A stretch of 50,801 bases of DNA, from assembly GCA_051872535.1 (NCBI GenBank), contig JBJEDY010000036.1, forward strand, positions 1 through 50,801. The letters run 5' to 3'. The stretch's first letter is position 1. Each line of letters opens with the position of its first letter. This document shows positions 15,363 through 23,627 of the stretch, piece after piece. The position numbers were made by a program, and so were the translations under genes. The notes beneath the pieces were generated by a model, which was not told the origin of the DNA, did no database searches, and was given only the letters and a program-made list of their open reading frames with translations. This stretch comes from CAOJBM01 sp051872535. Lineage in GTDB: Bacteria; Bacillota_I; Bacilli_A; RF39; UBA660.

Positions 15363-16138
15363 AATTTATTCACCATCTCTTCTTTATCAAGATAGATTTT
15401 ATCTAATAAACCATAACAACTTAATTGAATAGATAAATCAACCATAAAAGGTAAGTCAAAACCTATACGACGTAATAATTTTTCCTCTTTTAAAACTCCC
15501 ATAGTAGAACCTTCTATTGCTACTTTTCCATTCAATAATATAACTAAGTATTCTGTAAACAATGCATCGTTTATATCCGATATTACATTTATTAAAGTAA
15601 TATTATTACCAATTAAATATTTCGTATATTTCTTTTTAAAATCGCTACTTAAATATTTAAATACATCATCAATTAAAATCATATCTGGTTTAGTAATTGT
15701 TTTAACTAAAACTCTAGATGTCATTTCTTCTCGATAGGTCATTAAAGAAAATTTCTTATCAATTATATTTTCTAAATGAAAATATGATACAAACTCATCT
15801 ATTAAAAACTCTAAATCTCTTTCTCTAAACCCCCTAACTAATAATAAATATTCAAATTCATTTCTTAATGTATCTTTAGAAAACAAATCCATTTCTGTTA
15901 CTGTATGAACAATCGGTACAGTATTTTTAACATAAGTAAATAAAGACTCACTAAGTTTAATACTGCCTTGATAATATAAAGTTCCATTTATACAATTAAT
16001 TAAAGTAGATTTTCCACACGCAGAAGGTCCCATTATTGCATAAGAATTATAATCATTTAAATTAAGACTTAAATCATTTAAAACTTGTACTTTATCATCA
16101 TATGCAAAATTAAGTTTTTGTATGTCGACGTAGACCAT
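15353..16138 (-). CDS. EcfA1-like ABC ATPase with altered catalytic residues
   Basis: A protein of about 261 aa with a proper Walker A (GPSACGKST, near residue 40) and an EcfA-type C-terminal region (GFDLPFMVDLSIQL). The signature motif is lost (FSLMTYREE instead of LSGGQ). The Walker B Glu is Asp (ILIDD) and the H-loop lacks His (NVISDIND). Together with the next gene only one composite ATP site is plausible: Walker A from here and signature from the partner. I chose the ATG at 16138, 6 nt after AAGGTGA. A TATAAT lies at 16160-16165. It may be an ECF vitamin transporter component in decay or a repurposed pair. Confidence 0.72.
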   Translation of the reverse strand: MVYVDIQKLNFAYDDKVQVLNDLSLNLNDYNSYAIMGPSACGKSTLINCINGTLYYQGSIKLSESLFTYVKNTVPIVHTVTEMDLFSKDTLRNEFEYLLLVRGFRERDLEFLIDEFVSYFHLENIIDKKFSLMTYREEMTSRVLVKTITKPDMILIDDVFKYLSSDFKKKYTKYLIGNNITLINVISDINDALFTEYLVILLNGKVAIEGSTMGVLKEEKLLRRIGFDLPFMVDLSIQLSCYGLLDKIYLDKEEMVNKLWK

Positions 16139-16201
16139 TTCCACTCACCTTAAATATGTATTATACAATAAAGTTATCTAATATTGAAGAAAAAGCATAA
16201 A

Positions 16202-16223
16202 AAAAAGTGAATAATCACTTTTT
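16202..16223 (-). terminator. Hairpin terminator downstream of nrdG
   Basis: AAAAAGTGA (16202-16210) pairs with TCACTTTTT (16215-16223) around a 4-nt loop. An eight-base T-run follows on the minus strand. It lies about 107 bp after nrdG; the AT-rich stretch 16224-16330 shows nothing else. Confidence 0.75.
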
Positions 16224-16330
16224 ATCAAAAAGATCTCATTATCTTACATTTAAAACTATATATATTTGTAAAAAATCATTAAACACAAAATAATATTAAA
16301 TTTATAATATTTTAAATTGCTTTAGAATAA

Positions 16331-16861
16331 CTATTTGTCCCCTTCATATATATATTTAGGAACTTCTACTATTTTATTACTTTTTAAACTTTCTTTAACA
16401 TCGATAATTCTCTGATTAGAACTACCTCGAAACTTAACTGTAAAATTCTTTTTATCAAGTTCGAATTTACCATCTACTAAAATATCAATTTCATTTAATA
16501 TATCTGCATATATAGGTTTATTCTTACTCAATTCTAATAATTGTTCATATGTAAAGCCTGAATAACACCAAACATTCATCCCACATTCATGGGTACATTT
16601 TGCCAACTCTAAAAGAGCTTCAGGTTGAAACATAGGATCTCCTCCAGAAAATGTGACACCAGATTGAAACTCCAATTCCCTTATTACTTTCTTAACATCT
16701 TCAACATCAATTTCTTCACCAGCATCAAAAGCATGCGATTCGGGATTATGACATCCTTTACAATTATGAGAACATCCTTGAAACCAAATGACAGTTCTAA
16801 TTCCTTCCCCATCAACGATACTATCTGATTCAATTGAACCAGCAAGTCTTACTTTTGTCAT
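16331..16861 (-). CDS. nrdG: Anaerobic ribonucleotide reductase activating protein
   Basis: A radical-SAM activase of about 176 aa that installs the glycyl radical on NrdD. The cluster motif is CSHNCKGC (C-x3-C-x2-C), preceded by VDGEGIRTVIWFQGC. GVTFSGGDP is the SAM-binding GGE-like motif, and NVWCYSGFTYEQLL is typical of NrdG. I chose the ATG at 16861 because GGGTGAG lies 5 nt upstream. The frame extends to 16918 through an unlikely Phe-rich start. Its partner nrdD, often adjacent, is not here. An oxygen-poor lifestyle is implied. Confidence 0.94.
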   Translation of the reverse strand: MTKVRLAGSIESDSIVDGEGIRTVIWFQGCSHNCKGCHNPESHAFDAGEEIDVEDVKKVIRELEFQSGVTFSGGDPMFQPEALLELAKCTHECGMNVWCYSGFTYEQLLELSKNKPIYADILNEIDILVDGKFELDKKNFTVKFRGSSNQRIIDVKESLKSNKIVEVPKYIYEGDK

Positions 16862-16935
16862 ACTACTCACCCACATCTTTATTATACTACACATTAAGAC
16901 AAAGAAAAAGAAGATCACTCTTCCTATAACTCATA

Positions 16936-17235
16936 TTATTGTTGTAAAATTATTACTTCTCCTGGTTTTGATAAATAAAATTTTTCCCTTGCATATCTAG
17001 CAATATATTCAGGATCTTGTAGTTTTGTTACCTCACTTTTTAAAGAAGCTTCTTCTTCAAGTAATTCTTCATATTCACTATTCATACTTTTAATTGCTTT
17101 TTTATTGGTTATGATAGTTGCCCAATCAGAGAATGTCGAACCAACCAAAACAGTAATAAGCACTGCAAAAATAGCTGATGCTAAAACCAATCTTCTACGA
17201 CTTCCAGCATAAACTTTTTTCTTTGATTTAGACAT
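16936..17235 (-). CDS. divIC: Septum formation initiator, DivIC/FtsB-like
   Basis: A 99-aa bitopic division protein with a basic cytoplasmic start (MSKSKKKVYAGSRRR), one membrane helix (about 17-38), a coiled coil (about 45-72) and the family end (PEYIARYAREKFYLSKPGE). It works with DivIB/FtsQ and FtsL in the divisome. It follows yabP-yabQ exactly as in Bacillus. It has its own extended -10 (TGCTATAAT) upstream and a GGGGTGAT SD. Confidence 0.93.
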   Translation of the reverse strand: MSKSKKKVYAGSRRRLVLASAIFAVLITVLVGSTFSDWATIITNKKAIKSMNSEYEELLEEEASLKSEVTKLQDPEYIARYAREKFYLSKPGEVIILQQ

Positions 17236-17288
17236 ATTATCACCCCAATTTCAACTTTATTATAGCACTTTTAAAATAGACAAGTTCA

Positions 17289-17579
17289 TCAATAATTGAG
17301 TGATTTACGTTTTTTATATAATTGTTTACACTTAAAGTAAAAATAGTATCCTAAAATAAGCATTGCATAAAAATATATATGAATTATCCCATCACATATA
17401 AAGTAAAGCAGTACTATGTATGAAAGACTTAAAACAACTATTAAAAGCAAATAAATTAAAATATTTATTATTTTATTATATTTAAGTAATCTAGATAAAT
17501 TAAAATTAACTATAAACCCCATACCAAAACCAAATACAAATGATAAAAATAATACAAATAATTGTAAAAAACTATTCAT
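17289..17579 (-). CDS. yabQ: YabQ-like spore cortex membrane protein
   Basis: A 96-aa hydrophobic protein with about three membrane segments and a basic C-terminus (KCKQLYKKRKSL). Sequence similarity alone is weak, but the position between yabP and divIC and the FGFGMGFIVNFNLSRL stretch fit YabQ, which is needed for cortex formation in B. subtilis. It abuts yabP: the yabP stop and yabQ start are adjacent to overlapping, so the pair is one operon, presumably read from the sigma-E-like promoter at 17886-17914. Confidence 0.75.
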   Translation of the reverse strand: MNSFLQLFVLFLSFVFGFGMGFIVNFNLSRLLKYNKIINILIYLLLIVVLSLSYIVLLYFICDGIIHIYFYAMLILGYYFYFKCKQLYKKRKSLNY

Positions 17580-17866
17580 TATTTAAATAATTTGGATAAT
17601 AAACTGTCATTTTCACCTTTTTTACCATCTGTATAAGCAATACTATTAATTTTTCCTTTAATTGAAACATTTCCATCATGTGTATCTAGTCTAATAATTT
17701 CTAAGCCTTCTCCTTTTAAAAGTAAAGTCCCTAAACTTGAATCCATTAAGAATTCTTCGTTATCAAAACTAACAATTCTTTTAATACCTGTCATATGTAT
17801 TTGACTTCTATCACTAATCTTTAAATCGTGTGATGATGTTACGATATTATCTAATATTTTATCCAT
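17579..17866 (-). CDS. yabP: Sporulation protein YabP (YabP/YqfC family)
   Basis: A 95-aa protein with the family core: TGIKRIVSFDNEEFLMDSS, then LGTLLLKGEGLEI, VSIKGKINSIAYTD and a C-terminal LLSKLF. In B. subtilis yabP is sigma-E-controlled and conserved in spore formers. It starts at an ATG with AAGGAG 6 nt upstream, and a sigma-E-like promoter lies about 20 bp ahead. Its presence argues that this lineage sporulates or recently did. Confidence 0.92.
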   Translation of the reverse strand: MDKILDNIVTSSHDLKISDRSQIHMTGIKRIVSFDNEEFLMDSSLGTLLLKGEGLEIIRLDTHDGNVSIKGKINSIAYTDGKKGENDSLLSKLFK

Positions 17867-17885
17867 ATTTTTTTCTCCTTACCAA

Positions 17886-17914
17886 AATATATGATAAAAA
17901 AGAACATAATATGA
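17886..17914 (-). promoter_or_regulatory. Candidate sigma-E promoter of yabPQ
   Basis: On the minus strand TCATATT (17908-17914) is followed after exactly 14 bp by CATATATT (17886-17893). The known mother-cell sigma-E consensus is about KMATATT-N14-CATACAHT, so there is one mismatch. YabPQ is a sigma-E operon in Bacillus, which supports the call. Confidence 0.65.
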
Positions 17915-17949
17915 AAAAAAAAGAGTCAAACTATTCTTCGTTTGAATCT
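17914..17949 (-). terminator. Terminator of spoVG
   Basis: TCAAAC and GTTTGA form a short stem across the spoVG stop codon, followed on the minus strand by CTCTTTTTTTT. It isolates spoVG from the yabPQ promoter immediately downstream. Confidence 0.65.
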
Positions 17950-18206
17950 TCACTAGTTTTTTCGTATTCAGCTAATATTGCATCTTGTAAAGTTTGACGA
18001 ACATCTGGATTAATTGGATGTGCAATATCTCTATAGCTTCCAGTAGTAGTTTTTCTACTTGGCATTGCAATAAATAGCCCTGTATCTCCTTCAATAATTC
18101 TAATATCATGTACAGCAAATGAATCATCTAATACAATTGATGCAATTCCTTTCATACGAGATCCTTCTTTTGAAACTTTGTGTACATTAACTGATGTAAC
18201 TTTCAT
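17931..18206 (-). CDS. spoVG: RNA-binding regulator SpoVG
   Basis: A 91-aa protein almost fully matching the family: VTSVNVHKVSKEGSRMKGIAS, LDDSFAVHDIRIIEG, LFIAMPSRKT and YRDIAHPINPDVR, with a short acidic tail. SpoVG is a small nucleic-acid-binding regulator, named for spore cortex defects but present in many non-spore formers. It is monocistronic, with AGAGGAG as SD and a terminator at its end. No sigma-H promoter was evident; a TATAAA lies near 18253. Confidence 0.97.
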   Translation of the reverse strand: MKVTSVNVHKVSKEGSRMKGIASIVLDDSFAVHDIRIIEGDTGLFIAMPSRKTTTGSYRDIAHPINPDVRQTLQDAILAEYEKTSEDSNEE

Positions 18207-18284
18207 AGCAACACTCCTCTTCTAAGTTAAAACTATCTAACTTAATATCATTTTATAACAAAAAACTAATTAACACAACAATTT

Positions 18285-18497
18285 TTAAATATATTCTATT
18301 TTTACATCACCAATTAAAACATCTGAGTATGAAAAACTCTTACTAATATCTTTAGAAACAACTGTAAATATATTTGGATATACATATTTTATAACACCAC
18401 AAATAACATCTTTTCTATTTCGCATACCATAAACTGTTAATCTTACTTTTTTACCTACACTTTTAGCTATTTGGTCTTTTATATCAAGAAAACTCAT
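18285..18497 (-). CDS. veg: Veg family protein
   Basis: A 70-aa protein of the Veg/DUF1021 family (IKDQIAKSVGKKVRLTVYG, then RRKD-like MRNRKDVICGVI, and a C-terminal FSYSDVLIG). It is a small beta-barrel-like protein linked to biofilm and spore outgrowth in Bacillus. It directly follows yabG (8 bp), the same order as in B. subtilis, and is probably cotranscribed with it. Confidence 0.92.
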   Translation of the reverse strand: MSFLDIKDQIAKSVGKKVRLTVYGMRNRKDVICGVIKYVYPNIFTVVSKDISKSFSYSDVLIGDVKIEYI

Positions 18498-18505
18498 AAT
18501 TCCCC

Positions 18506-19279
18506 CTATCTAGGATAACCAACAAACATAAGTCCATTAGATACTAAACCACCCATGCCATTTTTACCATACTTTGTTTTATCTAAAAGTAGTGGTAAAT
18601 CTATCTCTTTATTTCGTTCTGTCAATGCAACTGTTGTAGCAATAATTGCCGGATCTAAAGCATGAATATTTATTCTTTTTGGACTAGATGCAAAATTAGC
18701 TCCAGCCTTAATTAATTCTTCATAATTACTTTGACAAGCTCCAGCTATAATAACTAACTTATCATGGCTTTTTTCATACATTCTTGCCTTTTTTACAGCA
18801 TTTACAAAATTAAGTGAATTTTTATAACTATGACTATCTTTAATATTCCCTAACCGCTTATAATAAGCATCATGACCAGTAATAATTACAATATCTGGAT
18901 TATATTGTTTTAATAAACTAACTATCTCATTAGATATTTTATCTTCAGATAAATTTTTCCCAACTGCTAAGACATTTGCTTTCTTATAAAAATTCATGCA
19001 TCTTTCTAAGTAATCATTATCACCATCTATATGAAGAATCTTACCTGGCAAATAAAAAAAATCACTTCTATCCATTTCTATATCATCTATTACTTTTTCA
19101 GCAAACTTATCAGATTCTTCCTCATCATTAGGAGCAAGTATTAGATCAGAAAGAGGACTATCAGCATAAAGTCTTACATCTATACCTTTTAAGATTGCAA
19201 CATTGTCTTTTATTTCTAATATAACAAAAACAGTATCATTATCATGACTATTTCTTGTAACAAAATCTCCTATATGCAT
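18506..19279 (-). CDS. yabG: Sporulation-specific coat protease YabG
   Basis: A cysteine peptidase of about 257 aa that processes spore coat and SpoIVA-type proteins in spore formers. Family blocks visible are HIGDFVTRNSHDNDTVF at the start, PGKILHIDGD, IVIITGHDAYY, IAGACQSNYEELI (likely active-site Cys), SSPKRINIHALDPAII and KYGKNGMGGL. I chose the ATG at 19279 with AGGTGAT 6 nt upstream rather than a GTG at 19291. It lies behind the rsmA terminator and a sigma-E-like promoter, so it is expressed separately from rsmA. Confidence 0.95.
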   Translation of the reverse strand: MHIGDFVTRNSHDNDTVFVILEIKDNVAILKGIDVRLYADSPLSDLILAPNDEEESDKFAEKVIDDIEMDRSDFFYLPGKILHIDGDNDYLERCMNFYKKANVLAVGKNLSEDKISNEIVSLLKQYNPDIVIITGHDAYYKRLGNIKDSHSYKNSLNFVNAVKKARMYEKSHDKLVIIAGACQSNYEELIKAGANFASSPKRINIHALDPAIIATTVALTERNKEIDLPLLLDKTKYGKNGMGGLVSNGLMFVGYPR

Positions 19280-19298
19280 TATATATATCACCTAGAAA

Positions 19299-19327
19299 AT
19301 AGTATGAAAAAAAGGTACTATTTATTC
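19299..19327 (-). promoter_or_regulatory. Candidate sigma-E-type promoter of yabG
   Basis: GAATAAA (19321-19327), 14 bp, CATACTAT (19299-19306) on the minus strand. The -10 is identical to that of bofA and the spacing is the same. The -35 keeps only the central ATA. In B. subtilis yabG depends on sigma-K, whose -10 (CATAnnnTA) is related, so the sigma factor is not certain. Confidence 0.5.
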
Positions 19328-19339
19328 ATAGTTCCTTTT
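19308..19339 (-). terminator. Terminator of rsmA
   Basis: AAAAGG-AACTAT pairs with ATAGTACC-TTTT and is followed by a T-run on the minus strand, 22 bp after the rsmA stop. It overlaps the -35 of the yabG promoter. Confidence 0.75.
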
Positions 19340-19360
19340 AATTTTGAAATATTATAATGT

Positions 19361-20167
19361 TTAGTACTTTATATCATCATAAAGTGCATTAGCTATCTTA
19401 ACGAAAACAATTATAGGAATCTGTTCGGCACGACATAATAGATTATAACCATTATCTTCAAGAATTGCATTTATTTTATCTAAATCATAATGTTTAAGGT
19501 TATTTCTTAAATTTTTTCTCTTAAACTGAAAAGCATCATTTATAAATTTAAATAAAAATTCTTCATTTTTAGCTTCCAATTCCTTTTTTCTACGTTTAGT
19601 AAATTTAACAACTGCACTATCTACATTAGGAATAGGATCAAAACAAGTTCTATGAACATCAAATAAATACTCTGTATCATAATAATAATTGATATATACT
19701 GTTAATGACCCATAGCTTTTGGTTCCTGGTCTTGCCGCAAATCTTTCTGCTACTTCTTTCTGAACCATTAAAACCATTCCTGCTACTGGTATATCTAAAT
19801 TCATTATCTTTTCTAATATTGGTGTTGTAATGTAATAAGGGATATTAGCTATAAAATAAACATTTTCAAATTTATTTATACTTTCTATACAATCTATAAC
19901 ATTAACTTTCATAAAATCATCATAAATAATATGACATTTATCATTTTCATACTTATTTAAATAAGTTTTAACCCTTGTATCTATTTCAAAACAAACTAAT
20001 TCGCTATCTTTTGGTACTAAATATTTCGTTAAAGCTCCTTGCCCTGGACCAACTTCAACTACTAAATCATTAGAAGTAGTTGTAATAGATCCCGCTATTT
20101 TCTTAAGAACATTCTCATCTTTAAGAAAATTTTGTCCTAAACTTTTTTTATGTTGAAATTTTTCCAT
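19361..20167 (-). CDS. rsmA: 16S rRNA (A1518/A1519) dimethyltransferase RsmA/KsgA
   Basis: A protein of about 268 aa. The start HKKSLGQNFLKDENVL and SAM site VVEVGPGQGALT, with catalytic NIPYYITTPIL, are diagnostic. It dimethylates two adjacent adenines of 16S rRNA late in 30S assembly. I chose the ATG at 20167 with AGGTGAT 6 nt upstream. In Bacillus rnmV lies between yabE and this gene; here it is absent and the 3D-domain gene is the direct neighbour. Confidence 0.97.
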   Translation of the reverse strand: MEKFQHKKSLGQNFLKDENVLKKIAGSITTTSNDLVVEVGPGQGALTKYLVPKDSELVCFEIDTRVKTYLNKYENDKCHIIYDDFMKVNVIDCIESINKFENVYFIANIPYYITTPILEKIMNLDIPVAGMVLMVQKEVAERFAARPGTKSYGSLTVYINYYYDTEYLFDVHRTCFDPIPNVDSAVVKFTKRRKKELEAKNEEFLFKFINDAFQFKRKNLRNNLKHYDLDKINAILEDNGYNLLCRAEQIPIIVFVKIANALYDDIKY

Positions 20168-20195
20168 AATTATCACCTAAAAAAGATGGGTTAAA

Positions 20196-20735
20196 CTATC
20201 TTTCCCATCCGAATCTTAAAACATCATATGATATGCTGCTACGCCCAACTAGTCTTCTAGCTTCATCTTCATTTTCCATAAGTAAGTCGATATCTTTACC
20301 TAAAACTCCACGATCTAAAACGATAGCTAATTGATCATTTTCAGCAACTCTATTAGAATTTAATCTAATAATAGTCCCACACGCTAAATTTGATGATGAT
20401 GCTACAATTCTAACTCTTCCGTATAATGAATCATTATAATGAGTAGTACCATCACGAACATCCTGAGAATTACACGCTAAAAACCCTGAACATAAAGGAC
20501 AATTTGCGCCATATCCTGTTAAATCTCCAATATATGTATCTTTAGCTGAATATATATCATTATAAATATCTTCTTGTACTTTTTTAGACATTGCAGTTAA
20601 ATCTAATGTTTTATTTAAATTATTATTTTCTACTTTTGTTTCTTGGATATTTGAGCCTGTTTGAATAACCATGATGACAAAGAATAAAACTATTATTTTG
20701 CTTATAGAACTTAGATGTTTAAAACTCTTACTCAT
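20196..20735 (-). CDS. Secreted 3D-domain protein (YabE-like position)
   Basis: A 179-aa protein with an N-terminal membrane/signal segment (about 12-30) and a C-terminal double-psi barrel 3D domain. That domain contains GDLTGYGANC, SSSNLACGTIIRLN and VLDRGVLGKDIDLLM, where the Asp residues give the domain its name. Such domains are found in Rpf-like and lytic transglycosylase-like wall enzymes. It sits between tatD and rsmA, where B. subtilis has yabE, but lacks the G5 and DUF348 repeats, so it is a short version. Four Cys near the domain start (CPLCSGFLAC) are a local feature. Confidence 0.85.
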   Translation of the reverse strand: MSKSFKHLSSISKIIVLFFVIMVIQTGSNIQETKVENNNLNKTLDLTAMSKKVQEDIYNDIYSAKDTYIGDLTGYGANCPLCSGFLACNSQDVRDGTTHYNDSLYGRVRIVASSSNLACGTIIRLNSNRVAENDQLAIVLDRGVLGKDIDLLMENEDEARRLVGRSSISYDVLRFGWER

Positions 20736-20765
20736 TCTATTTTCACCTCATTAATATCTAAGATA

Positions 20766-20794
20766 ATTCTAGCATATAACCTATTAAATGTCAA
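20766..20794 (-). promoter_or_regulatory. Sigma-A promoter of the 3D-domain gene
   Basis: TTGACA (20789-20794), 17 bp, TAGAAT (20766-20771) on the minus strand, overlapping the end of tatD. Confidence 0.75.
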
Positions 20795-21536
20795 AAATTC
20801 GCTTAATATTTTGATTGGTAACAAATGCTAATTCCTCTGTACTAATACCATATAAATTAGATACATAAGAAGCTATTTCTAACACTCGACCGGGAAAATT
20901 TTGATTTCCACGATAAGGAACAGGCGTTAAATATGGAGAATCTGTTTCTAATACAATATTCTCTTTTGGTATTTTTTCAATTACTTCAAAAATTTTTGCA
21001 TTCTTAAAAGTAATTACACCATTAACACCAATTAAATATCCCATTTTAATATATATGCATGCTGTTTCATAACTACCACTAAAAGAATGAATTACTCCTT
21101 TAACTCGATATTCCTTAAGAATATCTATTGTATCTTGAGTAGCTTCTCTACTATGAATAACAACAGGTAAATTATACTTTTCAGCTAACTCTAATTGTTT
21201 TCGAAATAAAATAATCTGTTTTTCTTTATTTTCCTTCGTATAATAATAATCTAATCCAATCTCTCCAATAGCAATAACATTCGGATCTTTTAAATGTTCT
21301 TCTAAATATTTTAAATCACTATCTTGATAATTATCTACTTCTTCAGGATGAATTCCAATTGCTGCAAACATATTAGGATATTTAGAAGTAAGTTCTAAAA
21401 CTTCTTTAATAGTTTTTAAATCAACAGCATTATTTATATAACGATTAACTCCTAACTCAGTTGATTCTTCAATTATTTTTTCAATATTTTCATAATATTC
21501 ACCATATAAATGACAATGTGTATCAGTAAACATCAT
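20784..21536 (-). CDS. tatD: TatD family metal-dependent DNase
   Basis: A 250-aa TIM-barrel hydrolase with FTDTHCHL (metal His pair), IGIHPEE, AIGEIGLDYYY, PVVIHSREA, VIHSFSG and LETDSPYL. TatD proteins have 3'-5' exonuclease activity on DNA and RNA; the cellular role is still debated. It starts at an ATG with AAGGAG upstream and follows metG as in Bacillus. A Noc-binding sequence lies 14 bp upstream of its start. Confidence 0.95.
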   Translation of the reverse strand: MMFTDTHCHLYGEYYENIEKIIEESTELGVNRYINNAVDLKTIKEVLELTSKYPNMFAAIGIHPEEVDNYQDSDLKYLEEHLKDPNVIAIGEIGLDYYYTKENKEKQIILFRKQLELAEKYNLPVVIHSREATQDTIDILKEYRVKGVIHSFSGSYETACIYIKMGYLIGVNGVITFKNAKIFEVIEKIPKENIVLETDSPYLTPVPYRGNQNFPGRVLEIASYVSNLYGISTEELAFVTNQNIKRIFDI

Positions 21537-21550
21537 AATTCTCCTTTTTT

Positions 21551-21564
21551 ATTTCCCGGGAAAT
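21551..21564. promoter_or_regulatory. Noc-binding sequence 1
   Basis: Perfect palindrome ATTTCCCGGGAAAT between tatD and metG, identical to the published Noc-binding consensus of B. subtilis. A run of three C and three G is striking in such AT-rich intergenic DNA. Confidence 0.85.
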
Positions 21565-21568
21565 AAAT

Positions 21569-21596
21569 ATCTTGGAAAATAATATTTCCCAAGATT
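21569..21596 (-). terminator. Hairpin between metG and tatD
   Basis: ATCTTGG at one end pairs with CCAAGAT at the other, with AT pairs inside. There is no good T-run on the minus strand, so it may be a weak terminator, an mRNA-stabilising hairpin or an attenuator for tatD. Confidence 0.4.
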
Positions 21597-23133
21597 AATT
21601 TTCTTTATCAATTCTTGCAAATAAGTGTTCTGGTTCATTAATAGTTAAACCTGCTTCTAATCCACCAAATTCATTAGTTGATTCAATTGAAGTTACTTTC
21701 GTATTTAATTGTTTAATAATTCTTTCTGAAGTTTCAGGTAAAAATGCACTTAAATGAATTGCACATATACGAATTGATTCTAATAAGTTATATAATACTG
21801 TTCCTAATCTGGCTTTTTTAGTTTCATCTTTAGCTAAAATCCAAGGCATTGTATCATCAATATACTTATTACATTTACGAAAAGCATCAATAATTTCTTC
21901 TAATGCATCACCAACACGAAGTTCGTCTATCTTTTTAACAATACGACTATGAAGACTTACAATATTAGAAATTAAATCATCATCAATATTTTCTTTTTCA
22001 CATGGTTTTTGAATAACTCCATTAAAATACTTATGATTCATACTAGCAGTTCTATTAACTAAGTTTCCTAAAATATTAACTAAATCTCCATTAATTCTTT
22101 CAATCAATAAATCCCTACTAAATACACCATCAGCAGCAAATGGTATCTCATGTAAGAAATAATATCTAACAGCATCTACACCAAATTCATTTACTAAATC
22201 ATCAGCATATATTAAGTTACCTTTAGATTTACTCATCTTACCATCACTCATAATTAACCAAGGATGGCCAAATACTTGTTTAGGTAATGGTAAATCTAAA
22301 CTCATTAAGAAACAAGGCCAATAAATTGTATGGAATCTAATTATGTCCTTACCTATTAAATGTAAATCAGCAGGCCATTTATATTTAAACTCTTCAGTAC
22401 TTTCATCAAAATCAAAACCAATATTAGTAATATAATTTGATAAAGCATCTAACCATACATAAACTACATGTTTATCGTCAAAATCTACAGGAATACCCCA
22501 TTTAAAAGATGTTCTAGAAACACATAAGTCTTGTAAACCAGGTTTTATAAAATTATTTATCATTTCATTCTTTCTTGCTACCGGTTGAATAAATTCAGGG
22601 TGTTCCTCTATATACTTTTCAAGTTTATCTTGATACTTAGATAATTTAAAAAAATAAGCTTCTTCACATTTTGGTTGAACATCTCTACCACAATCTGGAC
22701 ATTTTCCATCTACTATTTGACTTTCAGTCCAAAAACTCTCACATGGTGTACAATAAAGACCTTTATATTCCCCTTTGTAAATATCTCCTTTATCATACAT
22801 ATATTTAAAAATATGTTGAACTATCTTTTTATGATGAGGATCAGTAGTTCTTACAAATTTATCATATGAAGTATTCATAATATCCCATATATCTTTAATT
22901 TGTCCAGCAACATTATCAACATATTGTTGAGGTTCAATACCAACATCTTTAGCTTTCAATTCTATTTTTTCACCATGTTCATCTGTACCTGTTTGTAAAT
23001 AAACATCATAACCTTGTAATCTTTTATATCTTGCAATAGCATCTGCCAAAACAATCTCATAAGTATTACCAATATGAGGTTTTCCAGATGTATAAGCAAT
23101 TGCTGTACTTATATAATATTTTTCTTTTTTCAT
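21595..23133 (-). CDS. metG: Methionyl-tRNA synthetase (short form)
   Basis: A class I synthetase of about 512 aa. It has the HIGN signature (GKPHIGNTYEIV), the zinc knuckle CxxC...CPDCG and GKMSKSKGN. It ends without the C-terminal tRNA-binding EMAP-like domain that B. subtilis MetG carries. I chose the ATG at 23133 with GGAGAATAGG upstream, 2 bp after the dut stop. It is controlled with dut by the T-box leader, as expected for a Met-tRNA-responsive gene. Confidence 0.97.
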   Translation of the reverse strand: MKKEKYYISTAIAYTSGKPHIGNTYEIVLADAIARYKRLQGYDVYLQTGTDEHGEKIELKAKDVGIEPQQYVDNVAGQIKDIWDIMNTSYDKFVRTTDPHHKKIVQHIFKYMYDKGDIYKGEYKGLYCTPCESFWTESQIVDGKCPDCGRDVQPKCEEAYFFKLSKYQDKLEKYIEEHPEFIQPVARKNEMINNFIKPGLQDLCVSRTSFKWGIPVDFDDKHVVYVWLDALSNYITNIGFDFDESTEEFKYKWPADLHLIGKDIIRFHTIYWPCFLMSLDLPLPKQVFGHPWLIMSDGKMSKSKGNLIYADDLVNEFGVDAVRYYFLHEIPFAADGVFSRDLLIERINGDLVNILGNLVNRTASMNHKYFNGVIQKPCEKENIDDDLISNIVSLHSRIVKKIDELRVGDALEEIIDAFRKCNKYIDDTMPWILAKDETKKARLGTVLYNLLESIRICAIHLSAFLPETSERIIKQLNTKVTSIESTNEFGGLEAGLTINEPEHLFARIDKEN

Positions 23134-23135
23134 AC

Positions 23136-23615
23136 CTATTCTCCTTTTTCTGGTTTTCCTGTCCAACCAGTCCTATCATTCATAATATCTTCACCGCAAG
23201 TTAAATACTTAACAAATATTCCTTGGCAATAAGCTTCTCCTTTTTTCAAAACAAAATCTTTATCACTATGATTTTGTAATGCTACCCACATATGACCTTC
23301 ATTTTCGACATTATTATAAAAGTCGGCATCAATTACACCTACTTGATTACACATTCGAACATTATACTTAAATCCCATACTACTTCTGACTACCAATAAT
23401 AACATTTCATCATCCATATATTTAGCTTTATAACCCGTTGGTATTTTCTTTATTTCACCTGGTTTAATAATAATATCTGATATAGCATAAAAATCATATC
23501 CAGCACTTAATTTAGTCTTTCTGCTAGGCAATTTATAACTTTCATATAATTCTTTATTATCAGATACATCAGTTTTAAACTGTTCGAAACTAATCTTTTC
23601 AAAAAATCTTTCCAC
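23136..23615 (-). CDS. dut: dUTPase-type nucleotide hydrolase
   Basis: A 159-aa trimeric dUTPase-fold protein. SAGYDFYA is motif 1, VRSSMGFK motif 2 and QVGVIDADFYN motif 3. The C-terminal RTGWTGKPEKGE resembles the glycine-rich motif 5. It removes dUTP and supplies dUMP. It has an N-terminal extension of about 35 residues. It starts with GTG, 8 nt after GGAGG. It lies between the T-box and metG, so it appears to be a passenger in a Met-responsive operon, which is an unusual location. Confidence 0.9.
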   Translation of the reverse strand: MERFFEKISFEQFKTDVSDNKELYESYKLPSRKTKLSAGYDFYAISDIIIKPGEIKKIPTGYKAKYMDDEMLLLVVRSSMGFKYNVRMCNQVGVIDADFYNNVENEGHMWVALQNHSDKDFVLKKGEAYCQGIFVKYLTCGEDIMNDRTGWTGKPEKGE

Positions 23616-23627
23616 AATGACACCTCC

